Below, piece after piece: positions 25,572-34,660 of a DNA stretch of 64,000 nucleotides. The notes beneath the pieces were generated by a model that had not been told where the DNA came from, did no database searches, and worked only from the letters and a program-made list of their open reading frames with translations. Origin of the DNA: Actinomadura rayongensis (GTDB taxonomy: Bacteria > Actinomycetota > Actinomycetes > Streptosporangiales > Streptosporangiaceae); NCBI RefSeq assembly GCF_009831215.1, contig NZ_WUTW01000006.1, positions 308,439 to 372,438 of the forward strand, read 5' to 3'. Each line of letters starts with the position of its first letter. The first letter of the stretch is position 1. Made by a program: the position numbers and the translations under genes.

Positions 25572-25590
25572 TGCCGTTGGATGACCGTCC

Positions 25591-26238
25591 ATGAGCGATG
25601 ACGCCACGGCCCCCGCGCCGTCCCCCGGCCCCGTCCCCTCCGCCCCGCCCGCTTCCCGCCCGGACGGCGCCCCGCGCCCGGGCCCGTTCGGCATCCCCCT
25701 GAACGCGCCGGTGCTGCTGCTGGCGGCGGCCGTGGTGCTCGCCGCGGCGCTGGCGCCGGTGGAGCCGCAGGACGCGTTCGGGCTCCCGGCGCATCCGCTG
25801 CTGGTGCACGTCCCGGTGGTGCTGGTGCCGCTGCTGTCGGCCGCGGCGGCGGCGCTCGCGGTGCGCCCGGCGTGGCGGCTCCGCTTCGGCGCGGCGACGG
25901 GCGGCGCGCTGGTCGCGGTGATGGCGGCGACGATGCTGGCGGCGGGCGCGGGCGAGGCGCTGCGCGACGAGCGCACCGGCGGCGGCCCGGTGCCGCACGC
26001 GGTGGCCGAGCACGGCGAGCTGGGAGGCCAGCTCCGCGTGCTGGTGGTGGCGCTGACGCTGGTGTTCCTGGCGCTCCTGATCCTGGACGCGCGCCGCGCC
26101 CCCGAACCGGGCCGCGCGGCCGTCCTGACGGGCAGGGCCGCCGCGGCGCTCGTGGTCGTCCTCGCGCTGCTCGCGTTGGTGTGGGTGGTCCGGACGGGCC
26201 ACGCCGGCGCCGAGCTGACCTGGGGCCACACCACCTGA
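25591..26238 (+). CDS. DUF2231 family membrane protein
   Basis: 215 residues. A Pro/Ala-rich cytoplasmic N-terminus of about 40 residues precedes four predicted helices. The family motif HPLLVHVPVVLVPLLSAAAA contains the paired histidines that make DUF2231 proteins candidates for metal or heme contact. A further EHGELGGQLRVLVVALTLVF and a last helix with VVLALLALVWVV follow. The function of the family is not established, though members are often near redox or envelope genes. The promoter carries repeats like those of the two-component system. Confidence 0.82.
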   Translation: MSDDATAPAPSPGPVPSAPPASRPDGAPRPGPFGIPLNAPVLLLAAAVVLAAALAPVEPQDAFGLPAHPLLVHVPVVLVPLLSAAAAALAVRPAWRLRFGAATGGALVAVMAATMLAAGAGEALRDERTGGGPVPHAVAEHGELGGQLRVLVVALTLVFLALLILDARRAPEPGRAAVLTGRAAAALVVVLALLALVWVVRTGHAGAELTWGHTT

Positions 26239-26947
26239 CGCACCCTGAGCCGCCCCACCTGACCACACCTCCGTGCCCAGCCCGCGCGAGCCTCCGCGCG
26301 CGGAACATCCACTCCGCCTTGCTGCGGCACAGCCCACGCACGTGATCGCGCGCGGCCCAGCACAGCGCGTCCCCGCTCCCGACCCACGCCCGGCCACGTC
26401 ATCGGTCGCGCCGCCGCAGATCCCGCCAGCCCGCCCGGGCGTTCGTGCGGTCCGCCGCCTGCGAGGCGGCGGACCGCACGCGCGGTGGCGCGCGTTGCGC
26501 CCGCCGTCGATCTACCGTCCGCCGTTCGGCTGCCAGCGGACGTTCGCCGGCCGTCCGCCCGCCGGGACGCGCACCGGCCTGCACGGCGCACCACCAGGCC
26601 TCCGGCGCAACCTCCCCGGCCCGGGCACCGGCCGCCGCCCACCGCGCCGCCTACCGCGCAGCGTGCCCGGTTGCGCGGGCGGCTGGGCGGGACGGGCGGG
26701 ATCTGCGGTCGGTGCGCGTGTACCGCGCCGCACCGCGAGGGGGCGCGCGGCGCGGTACGGGGCGAGTTGCGGGTCGTCGGGGGCCGGTGCGGGCACCGCG
26801 TCGGCCGGTCGTGCCGCTCGGGATCCCGGGCGGCGGCGTGGGCGGGTCGGTGGAATGGGCCGGTTGACGTTCGTGGGCCGGTTGGCGGGCGGGGGGCTGC
26901 GCTGCGCCGTGCGGCGGGTGGGGCGTGCGGCGGGGTGGGGGTGAGGG
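26239..26947. other. Intergenic stretch of about 700 bp with a gene relic
   Basis: No supported gene; all open frames read as Arg/Pro/Ala-rich strings without start signals. A 123-bp piece at 26549-26671 is a degraded copy of the linker-coding part of the second membrane glycosyltransferase, 6.6 kb upstream. An inverted repeat (GCGGTCCGCCGCCT with its partner AGGCGGCGGACCGC, about 26447-26479) forms a strong hairpin and may terminate the DUF2231 transcript. Confidence 0.55.
26549..26671 (+). pseudogene. Relic of the glycosyltransferase linker
   Basis: Compared with 19870-19979, the relic begins with the same GGCCGTCCGCCC and runs through to GCGTGCCCGG. In the original reading frame it gives GRPPAGTRTGLHGAPPGLRR where the gene has GRPPTGMRTGPRGAPPGLPR, then both give PGTGRRPPR. 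A small insertion follows before the GVPG-like end. The flanking membrane and C-terminal domains are absent. Most differences change residues, so this copy is not under coding constraint. Confidence 0.75.
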
Positions 26948-28009
26948 TCAGGTGGGCCAGCGGAGGAGGACGTGGCCCCAGGTGAGGCCGGCGCCGAAGC
27001 CGGCGAGCAGGACCAGGGCGTCGGGCGGGAGGGTGCGGGTGCGCAGGGCGCGGTGGAGGGCGTAGGGGAGGCTGGCGGCGCCGATGTTGCCGACGTCGTG
27101 GCCGGCGACGGCGATCTGGGCGGGGTCCAGGCCGGCGGCGGGGCCGAGGGTGGCGGTGAGGCGGGGGTTGGGCTGGTGGGGGACGACGAGGGCGAGGTCG
27201 GCGGGTTTGACGCCGGCGTCGTCGAGGGCGGCGGTGACGAGGCGGGGGAACGTTCCGGTGATGAAGTCGCGGACGGCGCGGCCGTCCATGTGGATGGTGT
27301 GGCCGCGGGCGGTGAGGGTGGCGGGGCTGGCCGGGGAGCGGCTGCCGCCGGCGGGGATGAGGACGTCGTCGGCGCGGGTGCCGTCGGAGCCGAGGGCGAG
27401 GGAGACGATGCCGGCGGGGGCGGCGGCGGGGCCGAGGACGGCGGCGGCGGCGCCGTCGCCGAACAGGGCGGCGGTGGCGCGGTCGGCGGGGTCGAGGAAG
27501 CGGGAGTAGACCTCGACGCCGATGACGAGGGCGCGGGGCGGGGCGCCGCGCTGGGTGGCGAGCCAGCCGACGGCGGCCTGGACGCCGAACACGAACCCGG
27601 TGCAGGCGGCGGCGACGTCGAACGCGGCGGCGCGGCGGGCGCCGAGGAGGGCCTGGACGCGGCAGGCGGTGGCGGGGCCGAGTTCGTCGGGGGTGGAGGT
27701 GCCGACGACGATGAGGCCGATGTCGGCGGGGGTGAGGCCGGCGTCGTCGAGGGCGCGGCGGGCGGCGTGGGCGGCGAGGTCGGAGGCGGCCTGGCCGGGG
27801 GCGGCGACGTGGCGGGCGGCGATGGCGGTGCGGTCGGCGATCCAGCAGGGGTCCAGGCCGAGGTCGCGGGACAGTTCCTCGCTGGTGACGCGCCGGTCGG
27901 GCAGGTAGGCGCCGGTGCCGTGGACGGCGACGGGGTGGCGGGCGGCGGGCGTCCCGTCCGGTGGTCGGGGCTGTTCAGGTGTCCCGGCAGGCGTCCCAGC
28001 TGGTGTCAC
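26948..28009 (-). CDS. Ketosynthase III (FabH-like 3-oxoacyl-ACP synthase)
   Basis: 353 residues with a 25-residue Pro/Thr-rich leader. KAS III hallmarks: HGTGAYLPDRRVTSEEL, catalytic Cys136 in DVAAACTGFVFG, His278 in VVPHQPNPRL and Asn308 in GHDVGNIGAASLP, plus GDGAAAAVLG. I start at the GTG eight bases after GAGGGG. KAS III enzymes condense an acyl-CoA with an acyl-ACP or use other acyl acceptors. No ACP or other FAS II gene is beside it. It is divergent from a free acyltransferase and an acyl-CoA oxidase-like gene, so a dedicated small acyl pathway is more likely than housekeeping fatty acid synthesis. Confidence 0.9.
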   Translation of the reverse strand: MTPAGTPAGTPEQPRPPDGTPAARHPVAVHGTGAYLPDRRVTSEELSRDLGLDPCWIADRTAIAARHVAAPGQAASDLAAHAARRALDDAGLTPADIGLIVVGTSTPDELGPATACRVQALLGARRAAAFDVAAACTGFVFGVQAAVGWLATQRGAPPRALVIGVEVYSRFLDPADRATAALFGDGAAAAVLGPAAAPAGIVSLALGSDGTRADDVLIPAGGSRSPASPATLTARGHTIHMDGRAVRDFITGTFPRLVTAALDDAGVKPADLALVVPHQPNPRLTATLGPAAGLDPAQIAVAGHDVGNIGAASLPYALHRALRTRTLPPDALVLLAGFGAGLTWGHVLLRWPT

Positions 28010-28231
28010 GGGCGTTCCCCTCGGTCCGGTCGGGGCTCCGGGTGCGGTGACCGGGAGCGGTGCGGGCCGTCGCTTCGGCCGGTGGCGGGCCGGGCGGCGG
28101 CCGGGGTGGTTGTCAGGCCGACCCCTGAAAGGAATAATCCCAGTTTGTAACTTTTGTTCTATATCTGTTGGCGCGCTGTCGCTTATCCACGAAGACAAGT
28201 GAGTCTTACCCAGAGGTAAGGAGACCCGCCC
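28010..28231. promoter_or_regulatory. Divergent AT-rich promoter region of the acyl gene cluster
   Basis: The stretch 28130-28200 is among the most AT-rich parts of the window (TTTGTAACTTTTGTTCTATA), so it likely holds the promoters for both directions; I cannot assign each -10 firmly. Two dyads lie near the plus-strand gene: AAGAC-N6-GTCTT (28192-28207) and CTTACC CAGA GGTAAG (28205-28220). A regulator probably binds here, but no regulator gene is adjacent. Confidence 0.55.
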
Positions 28232-29233
28232 GTGCCGTTCGCCCCGGACTGGACGCAGGACCTGGCCCCCGATCTCAGACCCGACGACGTGTGCGCCTTC
28301 CTCTTCCCCGGGACGGGATCGGGCGGAACCCCCGACCTGACCGCCCTGTCCGCATCCGGCCACACCGCGGCCGGGCCGGCGGGCCGCCGGATCGTCGCCG
28401 ACGTCCTGGACGCCGTCCAGGAGGGCCTGCCGGTCGGGTGGCCGGTGCTGCGCGACGTCCTGCTCGACGACCCGGCCGCCTACCCCGACGCGGCGCGCCG
28501 CCCGGGCGTCGCGCAGGCCGCGGACTACGCGTGCGCGGTCGCCGCCGACCGGGTGCTGCGCGCGGCGGGGGTCGTCCCGGCGTTCGCGGTCGGGCAGAGC
28601 TTCGGGGAGATCGCGGCGATGGTGTCGGCGGGGGTGTTCACCGTCGCCGACGGCGCCCGCATGGCCGTGACGCTGGTGGACGTCCTCACCCGGCACGGGT
28701 CGGGCGGCGGGATGGGCCTGGTCGCCGCGCCCGAGGCCGACACCCGCGCGTGCCTGCTGCGCGCCGCCGAGCCGTCGGTGGTGATCGCGTGCACGACCGC
28801 GCCCGCGATGACGGTGGTGTCGGGGCCGGACGAGCCGCTGGAGCGGGCCCTGGCCGCCGCGCGCGACCACGGGGTGAAGGCGGTGCGGCTCGCCGTCCCG
28901 TACCTGTCGCACCATCCGTCGCTGCGCGGCGCCGACGACGAGTGGTACACGATCATCCGGTCGGTGCCGGCGCGCGCGCCGGAGCTGCCGGTGTACTCCC
29001 CGGTGCGGGGCGGCGCGTACGGGCCGGGCGACGACCCGCACCGCGCGCTGGCCGACTGCATCGTGCGGACGCTGCGGTTCCCCGAGATCGTCCGGGCCGT
29101 GCACCGCGCGGGCGCGACGCTGTTCGTCCAGGCCGGGCCGGGCGACGCGCTGTGCCGCGCGGCGGCGCTGTCGGTGCCCGGCGCCCGCACCTGCGCGCCG
29201 CTGGCCGCCCCCCGCCCCGCCGCCGTCCACTGA
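28232..29233 (+). CDS. Stand-alone acyltransferase (FabD/AT-fold)
   Basis: 333 residues of the malonyl-CoA:ACP transacylase fold. The nucleophile Ser123 lies in AVGQSFGEIAAM (normally GHSLGE) and the catalytic His is H227 or H228 in PYLSHHPSL. The Arg that binds the malonyl carboxylate lies 25 residues after the Ser in FabD; by hand alignment that position is Leu148 here. Loss of this Arg suggests a monocarboxylic acyl substrate, not malonyl-CoA. The GTG start follows AAGGAGAC. It is followed after 12 bases by the acyl-CoA oxidase-like gene, and is divergent from the KAS III gene. Confidence 0.85.
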   Translation: MPFAPDWTQDLAPDLRPDDVCAFLFPGTGSGGTPDLTALSASGHTAAGPAGRRIVADVLDAVQEGLPVGWPVLRDVLLDDPAAYPDAARRPGVAQAADYACAVAADRVLRAAGVVPAFAVGQSFGEIAAMVSAGVFTVADGARMAVTLVDVLTRHGSGGGMGLVAAPEADTRACLLRAAEPSVVIACTTAPAMTVVSGPDEPLERALAAARDHGVKAVRLAVPYLSHHPSLRGADDEWYTIIRSVPARAPELPVYSPVRGGAYGPGDDPHRALADCIVRTLRFPEIVRAVHRAGATLFVQAGPGDALCRAAALSVPGARTCAPLAAPRPAAVH

Positions 29234-29245
29234 GAGGAACCGCCC

Positions 29246-31036
29246 ATGCCCGACAGCATGCCCGACACCACCGACACGGCCGCCGACGGTCTGGCGGGGT
29301 TCGTCCGGGGCCGCGCCGACGCGTGGCTGGACGCGGCGGTCCCGCCGGAGTTCGCGGTCGTCCCCGACGGCCTGACGGCCCGCGACCGGCAGGCCCTGAC
29401 CTACGACCGGCTGCGCCGCGCGGGCCGCGCCGCGCCGCCCGCCGCCGAGCTGCTGGACGACCCGCACGCCCTGTGCGCGCTGCTGGAGCGCGCCGCCGTC
29501 GCCGACCCGGCGCTGTTCCACGTGATGCTGCTGCACTACACGCTCGCGCTCGCCCCGATCCTGCGGTTCGGCGCCGGGCAGGACGGCCTGGACGGCCCGC
29601 GCGAAAGGCTGGCGTCGATGGGGGACGTCGGGACGCTGCTGATGACCGAGGCGGGCCGCAGCAACAGCCACCTGTCGCCCCGCACCACCGCCCGCTACGA
29701 CGCCGGGACCCGCGAGTTCGTCCTCACCACCCCCGACGCCGACGCCGCCAAGTTCCCCACCAACACCGGCCACCCCGGCGTCGCCAAGACCGCCGCCGTG
29801 TACGCCACCCTCGTCCACGGCGGACGCGAGCACGGCGTGTTCGTGTTCATCGCCGCACTGCGCGGACCCGACGGGACGCCCGCGCCCGGCGTCCGCATCA
29901 TCCCCGCCCCCGACGGCAGCGGCCTGCCCGTCGACTACGCGGCGGTCCGGCTGGACGGGCTGCGCGTCCCCTACGAGGCGTGGCTGCGCGACGGCGCGTC
30001 CATCGACGCGGCCGGAGCGTTCCACGACCCGGCGGGCGGCGCCGCGCAGCGCCTCACCCGGTCGATGTCGGTGGGCCCGGCGGTGTGGCGGGCGGTCGTG
30101 GCGGCGTGCGCGGCGGTGACGCGCGCGTCGGCGGGCGTGCTGGCCGCGCACTCGGCGGGGCGGGTCGCGCTCGGCCGCCTGGCGCCGCTGCGGCCCCTCA
30201 CCGACTACCGCAACCAGCGCGAGGCGGTGCTCGGCGCGCTGGCGTCGGCGTACGCGCTGACCGCCGTCGCCGCCCACGTCAAGGACCGCACCGCCTCCGC
30301 CACCGGTGACGGCGGCGGGGGCGCGTGGGCGCCGTGGTCGGCGGTGGACCGGGACCTGGCGCTGTTCAAGGCCGCCGTGACGGTCCGCGCCGAGGACGCC
30401 GTCGCGCGGTGCCGCACCCACAGCGGCGCGCCCGGGTTCGCCGCCACCGACCGCCTCAACGCCTACCGGGGCCTCGCCCACGCCTACCGCAGCGCGGGCG
30501 GCGACAACGACCTGATCCTGTTCGACACCGCCCGCGCGATGGCCGCCGGCGACCGGTACGCGCCGCCGCCCGCCGCGCCCGTCCCGGCGGGCGCCGACCC
30601 CCTGGACCCGGGCGTGTGGCTCGGGGTCGCCGCCGACGCCGAGCGCCGCCTGGCCGCCCGCCTCACCGACCGCGTCGCGACCGCCGCCGCGGCGGGCGCG
30701 GACCCGTTCACCGCGTGGAACGCCAACCTGTCCCTGGCGACCGCCGCCGCGACCGCGCACGCCGACCGGACCGTCCTGCAGGTCGTCGCCGCGGCCGAAG
30801 GGTCGGCGCCGCCGCCGGTCCGGCCGCTGCTGCGGCTGTTCGCGCTGGACTGGATGGAGTCGCGCGCCGCCGTCCTGCTGAACGAGGGCGCCGCCGCGTC
30901 CGGCCTGCTGGACCGCGTGTGGGAGGCGCGCCGCACCCTCGCCGACGACCTTCCGCCGGGCCGCGCCGCCGACCTCGCCGCCGCCCTGGACCTCCCGCCC
31001 GCCATCACCGCGCCCGCCTCGTTCATCACCGCGTGA
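29246..31036 (+). CDS. Acyl-CoA dehydrogenase/oxidase-like flavoprotein
   Basis: 596 residues, the length of acyl-CoA oxidases rather than ordinary dehydrogenases (about 390). Recognisable parts: HYTLALAPILRFG and GDVGTLLMTEAGRSNSHLSP (FAD/substrate binding), then FVLTTPDADAAKFPTNTGHP, VRLDGLRVPYEAWL and the helical bundle after residue 300 (YRNQREAVLGALASAYALTA; FDTARAMAAGD). The conserved catalytic Glu could not be placed by eye. AGAGGAACCGCCC precedes the ATG. It should introduce a double bond into, or otherwise oxidise, an acyl thioester made by the KAS III and acyltransferase beside it. Confidence 0.8.
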   Translation: MPDSMPDTTDTAADGLAGFVRGRADAWLDAAVPPEFAVVPDGLTARDRQALTYDRLRRAGRAAPPAAELLDDPHALCALLERAAVADPALFHVMLLHYTLALAPILRFGAGQDGLDGPRERLASMGDVGTLLMTEAGRSNSHLSPRTTARYDAGTREFVLTTPDADAAKFPTNTGHPGVAKTAAVYATLVHGGREHGVFVFIAALRGPDGTPAPGVRIIPAPDGSGLPVDYAAVRLDGLRVPYEAWLRDGASIDAAGAFHDPAGGAAQRLTRSMSVGPAVWRAVVAACAAVTRASAGVLAAHSAGRVALGRLAPLRPLTDYRNQREAVLGALASAYALTAVAAHVKDRTASATGDGGGGAWAPWSAVDRDLALFKAAVTVRAEDAVARCRTHSGAPGFAATDRLNAYRGLAHAYRSAGGDNDLILFDTARAMAAGDRYAPPPAAPVPAGADPLDPGVWLGVAADAERRLAARLTDRVATAAAAGADPFTAWNANLSLATAAATAHADRTVLQVVAAAEGSAPPPVRPLLRLFALDWMESRAAVLLNEGAAASGLLDRVWEARRTLADDLPPGRAADLAAALDLPPAITAPASFITA

Positions 31037-31128
31037 CGCGCGCGGGAACCACGGCGCGGCGGGCTCCGTTGCTCGTTACAGTGCGTGCGGACGACGGACG
31101 TCCGCGCGACCGGAACCGGAGGTGGAGT

Positions 31129-31704
31129 GTGGGTGTCAGCCTGAGCAAGGGCGGCAACGTCTCGCTGACCAAGGAGGCTCCCGGGCTGACCGCGGTGGTG
31201 GTGGGCCTCGGCTGGGACGTGCGGACCACGACCGGCGCCGACTTCGACCTGGACGCCAGCGCGCTGCTGTGCTCGGCGGACCGCAAGGTCGTCTCGGACC
31301 GCCATTTCGTGTTCTTCAACAACCTCACCAGCCCCGACGGGTCGGTGGAGCACACCGGCGACAACCTCACCGGCGAGGGCGAGGGCGACGACGAGCAGAT
31401 CAAGGTGAACCTCGCGGGCGTGCCCGCCGAGGTCGACACCATCGTGTTCCCGGTGTCGATCTACGACGCCGACGCGCGGCAGCAGAACTTCGGGCAGGTC
31501 CGCAACGCGTTCATCCGCGTCGTGAACCAGGCCGACGGCGCCGAGATCGCCCGCTACGACCTGTCGGAGGACGCCTCGACCGAGACCGCCATGGTGTTCG
31601 GCGAGCTGTACCGCAACGGCGCGGACTGGAAGTTCCGCGCGGTCGGGCAGGGCTACGCGTCGGGCCTGTCGGGCATCGCGTCCGACTTCGGCGTCAACGT
31701 CTGA
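31129..31704 (+). CDS. TerD family (tellurium resistance-type) protein
   Basis: A 191-residue TerD-domain protein. Family blocks: VSLSKGGNVSLTKEAPGL at the N-terminus, LGWDVRTTTGADFDLDASAL, VFFNNLTSPDGSVEHTGDN and GEGEGDDEQIKVNL, with the acidic residues that bind calcium. The GTG start lies six bases after GGAGG. In actinomycetes TerD paralogues take part in stress responses, often without a clear link to tellurite. It follows the acyl genes by 92 bases in the same direction, and no other ter genes are present. Confidence 0.93.
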   Translation: MGVSLSKGGNVSLTKEAPGLTAVVVGLGWDVRTTTGADFDLDASALLCSADRKVVSDRHFVFFNNLTSPDGSVEHTGDNLTGEGEGDDEQIKVNLAGVPAEVDTIVFPVSIYDADARQQNFGQVRNAFIRVVNQADGAEIARYDLSEDASTETAMVFGELYRNGADWKFRAVGQGYASGLSGIASDFGVNV

Positions 31705-32555
31705 CCCGTCCGGGCCCCGCCGGGCGCACCGCGACCACCGGTCGCGCCCGGCCCCTCCCGGCCGCCCGGCCTCAGGTCCCGGACGCGCGGCCTCAGGCGA
31801 GCGGCCTGGGGTGCGCAGGTGGCCGACGGTGCGCGCCGCCGCCCGGCCCCGTCAGGGCGCACGGCCCTGCGGAGACCCGCGCGCCCGTGTGCACCGGCCG
31901 CGCGATAGCCCCGAACACGCCGGGCGTGCGGCGATCGCTGGTGCGTCCCGCCTGCGGCCCCGCCCGACAGTCCCGGGCGCGGGACCGGGCGCGCAGGCCA
32001 TCGCGGAGTGCCTGGCCGGGCGCGTGGCCGTTGCCTTGTCTGGAGGCCCGGGCGCAGGCGATCCGGGTGCGCGCGGACCCGCCCGCCGGGTGGTCCTGCC
32101 TGGAAACCGGGGCGCGCCGGCGATCGCTGGCGCGCCCGGTGTGTAGGGCCCCGGGCGTGTACGGCTCCCGCCGCGCGCCCGGGCCAGCGGGGGCGCGCGG
32201 CCCTTGAATCCCGCACGCACCGGCGATCGCCATGCGCTCGGCCTGTGCGGCTCCTGCCGTGCGCCTGGGTCGTGCGTTCGGGTCAAGCGGGCCGCCGGTC
32301 CGGCCGCACGGGCCGCGTTGGCCCGCGCCGCCGCCGGGACGTCCGGGGCGAGGAACACGGCATGCGCGTTGGCCCGCGTTGGCTGCGTCGGCCCGCGTTG
32401 CGTTCCAGCCGTGTCCCCGCGCGCGACTGCTCCAGGAGCCGGGGCAGGTCGTCCAGCGTCACCGTGTCCCCGTGCGCGTGTCCCCGTGCGCGCGGTGGGG
32501 CGTGGGCGTTGTGCCGCTGTTGGGTGGAACGTTCCGGCCTGCGACAATGGGCGGT
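31705..32555. other. Intergenic stretch of about 850 bp, no gene seen
   Basis: Open frames on both strands are Arg/Pro/Ala-rich and lack start signals. GGCGATCGC appears three times (about 31931, 32112 and 32222), the first two within a longer similar context. The right end holds GGAACGTTCC (32527-32536), a 10-bp perfect palindrome, immediately upstream of the -10 of the next gene. Confidence 0.5.
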
Positions 32556-33377
32556 ATGAACAAAGGCGCGCCGATCGAGTCGTGGTTGTCGGACATGGAC
32601 GGCGTCCTCGTTCACGAGGGCCGCCCGATCCCGGGTGCGGCGGAGTTCCTGCAGCGGCTGCAGGCGGCGCGGCGCCCGTTCCTGATCCTCACCAACAACT
32701 CGATCTACACCCAGCGGGACCTGTCGGCGCGGCTCGCGGCGCTCGGCCTGCCCGTCCCCACCGAGTCGATCTTCACGTCGGCGCTGGCGACGGCGGCGTT
32801 CCTGGCCGACCAGCGGCCGGAGGGCTCGGCGTACGTGATCGGCGAGGCGGGGCTGACGACGGCGCTGCACGAGGCCGGGTACGTCCTCACCGACATCCGG
32901 CCCGACTATGTGGTGCTGGGCGAGACCCGCACCTACAGCTTCTCCCAGATCACCCAGGCGGTCCGGCTGGTGGACGGCGGCGCCCGGTTCGTCGCGACCA
33001 ACCCCGACCCGGTGGGGCCGTCGGCGGAGGGCTCGATGCCCGCGACCGGCGCGGTCGCCGCGATGATCACGCGGGCGACGGGCGTGGAGCCGTACTTCGT
33101 CGGCAAGCCGAACCCGCTGATGATGCGGACGGCGCTGAACCGCGTCGCCGGGCACAGCGAGAGCACCGTGATGGTCGGGGACCGGATGGACACCGACATC
33201 GTCGCGGGCATCGAGGCGGGCATGCGGACGGTGCTGGTGCTGAGCGGCGTGACGGGGCGCGGCGAGGTGGAGCGGTTCCCGTTCCGCCCGACGGCGGTGG
33301 TGCCGTCGATCGCGGACGTGGCGGCGATGGTCGACGACCCGTCCCTGCTGGACCGCGACGAACCCACCGCCCCCTGA
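32556..33377 (+). CDS. HAD-superfamily hydrolase, subfamily IIA (NagD-like phosphatase)
   Basis: 273 residues. HAD motif I is SDMDGVLVHEG (nucleophile Asp), motif II is LTNNS, the type IIA cap holds the middle, motif III is FVGKPNP and motif IV is VGDRMDTDI. All catalytic residues are present. NagD-type enzymes dephosphorylate nucleotides or sugar phosphates, but the substrate cannot be read from sequence. There is no ribosome binding site; GACAAT (32543-32548) lies seven bases upstream of the ATG, so the message is probably leaderless. Confidence 0.9.
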   Translation: MNKGAPIESWLSDMDGVLVHEGRPIPGAAEFLQRLQAARRPFLILTNNSIYTQRDLSARLAALGLPVPTESIFTSALATAAFLADQRPEGSAYVIGEAGLTTALHEAGYVLTDIRPDYVVLGETRTYSFSQITQAVRLVDGGARFVATNPDPVGPSAEGSMPATGAVAAMITRATGVEPYFVGKPNPLMMRTALNRVAGHSESTVMVGDRMDTDIVAGIEAGMRTVLVLSGVTGRGEVERFPFRPTAVVPSIADVAAMVDDPSLLDRDEPTAP

Positions 33378-33844
33378 CCCACGCCCCCACCCGTCCGCGC
33401 CGCGCACGGCCGGGCACGGTCGTGGACCCCGACGTGGGCTCCGCCCAACGAGCCGCCCGTCCGCCCGCCCGCTCGCGTCCGTCCGGACGGGCGGACGGGA
33501 CGTGCGGCAGCCAGCGCGGCGTCTGTTCGCGCTGTGCTGTTCGCGCGCGGGGAAGCGCGCGCTTTCCCGCGTGGGGAGCGCGGCGGTTGGCGTGGTGCTT
33601 CTCTTGTCGCCTTGCTGCCGCCCGGTCCTCGTCGCGTTCGGGCCCCGGGGGTCGGGGCGGGGTTCTGTTGTCGTTGTGTGCAGGTCGGGGTGGTGCGGGT
33701 GGGGGCAGGGGCGGGCGTGGGGCGTGCGGGGGCGGCTGGTTATCCTGGCGGCGATATCCCGACATGGGCTGGTGAACCTGGTCATCGCGCGTGCGCGTCG
33801 TGGCGGGGACCGTCCAGACCGGCCGCCGATCGCAGGAGTTGCGC
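33378..33844. other. Intergenic stretch of about 470 bp, no gene seen
   Basis: The sequence contains runs of CCGCCCGT near 33440-33500 with inverted partners (GTCCGTCCGGACGGGCGGAC around 33478-33497), which form a strong hairpin about 110 bp after the phosphatase stop, a possible terminator. No coding sequence with a start signal was found. Confidence 0.5.
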
Positions 33845-34660
33845 GTGCACGAACCCGACCCGTCCGGGGTTCCGGCCCGGCCGCGCCGCCGTCTGGTGTG
33901 GACGGTCGCGGGCGCCGTCGTGTGCGCGGCGGCGGTCGGTGCGGCGGCCGTGGCGGTCGCCGCCCGCGACGGCGGGTCCGGTGACGGGCGGCGACCACCA
34001 CGGTCGGCGCGGCCGGAGGCGGCGGGCACCCGCGCGGCGGCGCCCCGCACGCCCGGCTCGCCCCGGCAGGCCCGCTCGCCGAAGCAGCGGCGTGACGGGC
34101 GGCGGCAGCCGCAGCGGGTCCGGGTGCCGGTGTCGGGGACGGGACGGTTCACCACCGCGCCCGCCGCTGCCTCGGCGGCGCGCTTTTCCGGGGCGGCCCG
34201 GACGGTCCGGTACGCCGTGGACGTGGAGGGCGGCCTGCCGTTCGACGCGGCGGTGTTCGCCGCGCAGGTCCAGCGGATCCTGAACGATCCGCGCAGCTGG
34301 GGGCACGGCGGCCGGGTCCGGTTCGTCCGCGTCGCGCACGGGCCGGTCGCGTTCCGGGTGTCGCTGGCGAGCCCCGCGCTCACCGACCGGTTGTGCGCGC
34401 CGCTGGTCACGGGCGGGGAGCTGTCGTGCCGCAGCGGGAACCGCTCGGTCATCAACGCGCGCCGCTGGGGGCAGGGCGCCGTGACGTACGGCCCGGACCT
34501 GGCGTCCTACCGCGAGTACGTGGTGAACCACGAGGTCGGGCACGCCCTCGGCCACGGCCACGAGCAGTGCCCGGGGCGGGGGCGGCGCGCGCCGGTGATG
34601 GTGCAGCAGACCAAGTCGCTGCAGGGCTGCCGCATCAACCCCTGGCCGTTCCCCGGCTGA
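33845..34660 (+). CDS. DUF3152 protein, secreted or membrane-anchored metzincin-like
   Basis: 271 residues. A basic start, then a single hydrophobic segment (LVWTVAGAVVCAAAVGAAAVAV) at about residues 18-39, then a Pro/Arg linker, then the DUF3152 domain. The domain starts near FTTAPAAASAARFSG and contains the zinc-protease motif HEVGHALGHGH at about residues 224-234, followed by PVMVQQTKSLQGC. The motif suggests metallopeptidase activity, which is not proven for the family. The GTG lies six bases after AGGAG. Its 3' end overlaps that of the convergent TetR gene by 26 bp. Confidence 0.87.
   Translation: MHEPDPSGVPARPRRRLVWTVAGAVVCAAAVGAAAVAVAARDGGSGDGRRPPRSARPEAAGTRAAAPRTPGSPRQARSPKQRRDGRRQPQRVRVPVSGTGRFTTAPAAASAARFSGAARTVRYAVDVEGGLPFDAAVFAAQVQRILNDPRSWGHGGRVRFVRVAHGPVAFRVSLASPALTDRLCAPLVTGGELSCRSGNRSVINARRWGQGAVTYGPDLASYREYVVNHEVGHALGHGHEQCPGRGRRAPVMVQQTKSLQGCRINPWPFPG

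Noticed and set aside
31925..32232. Three GGCGATCGC words like the cyanobacterial HIP1 element
   Set aside because: Three copies in a GC-rich 850-bp stretch with no wider element; probably chance or slight local duplication.
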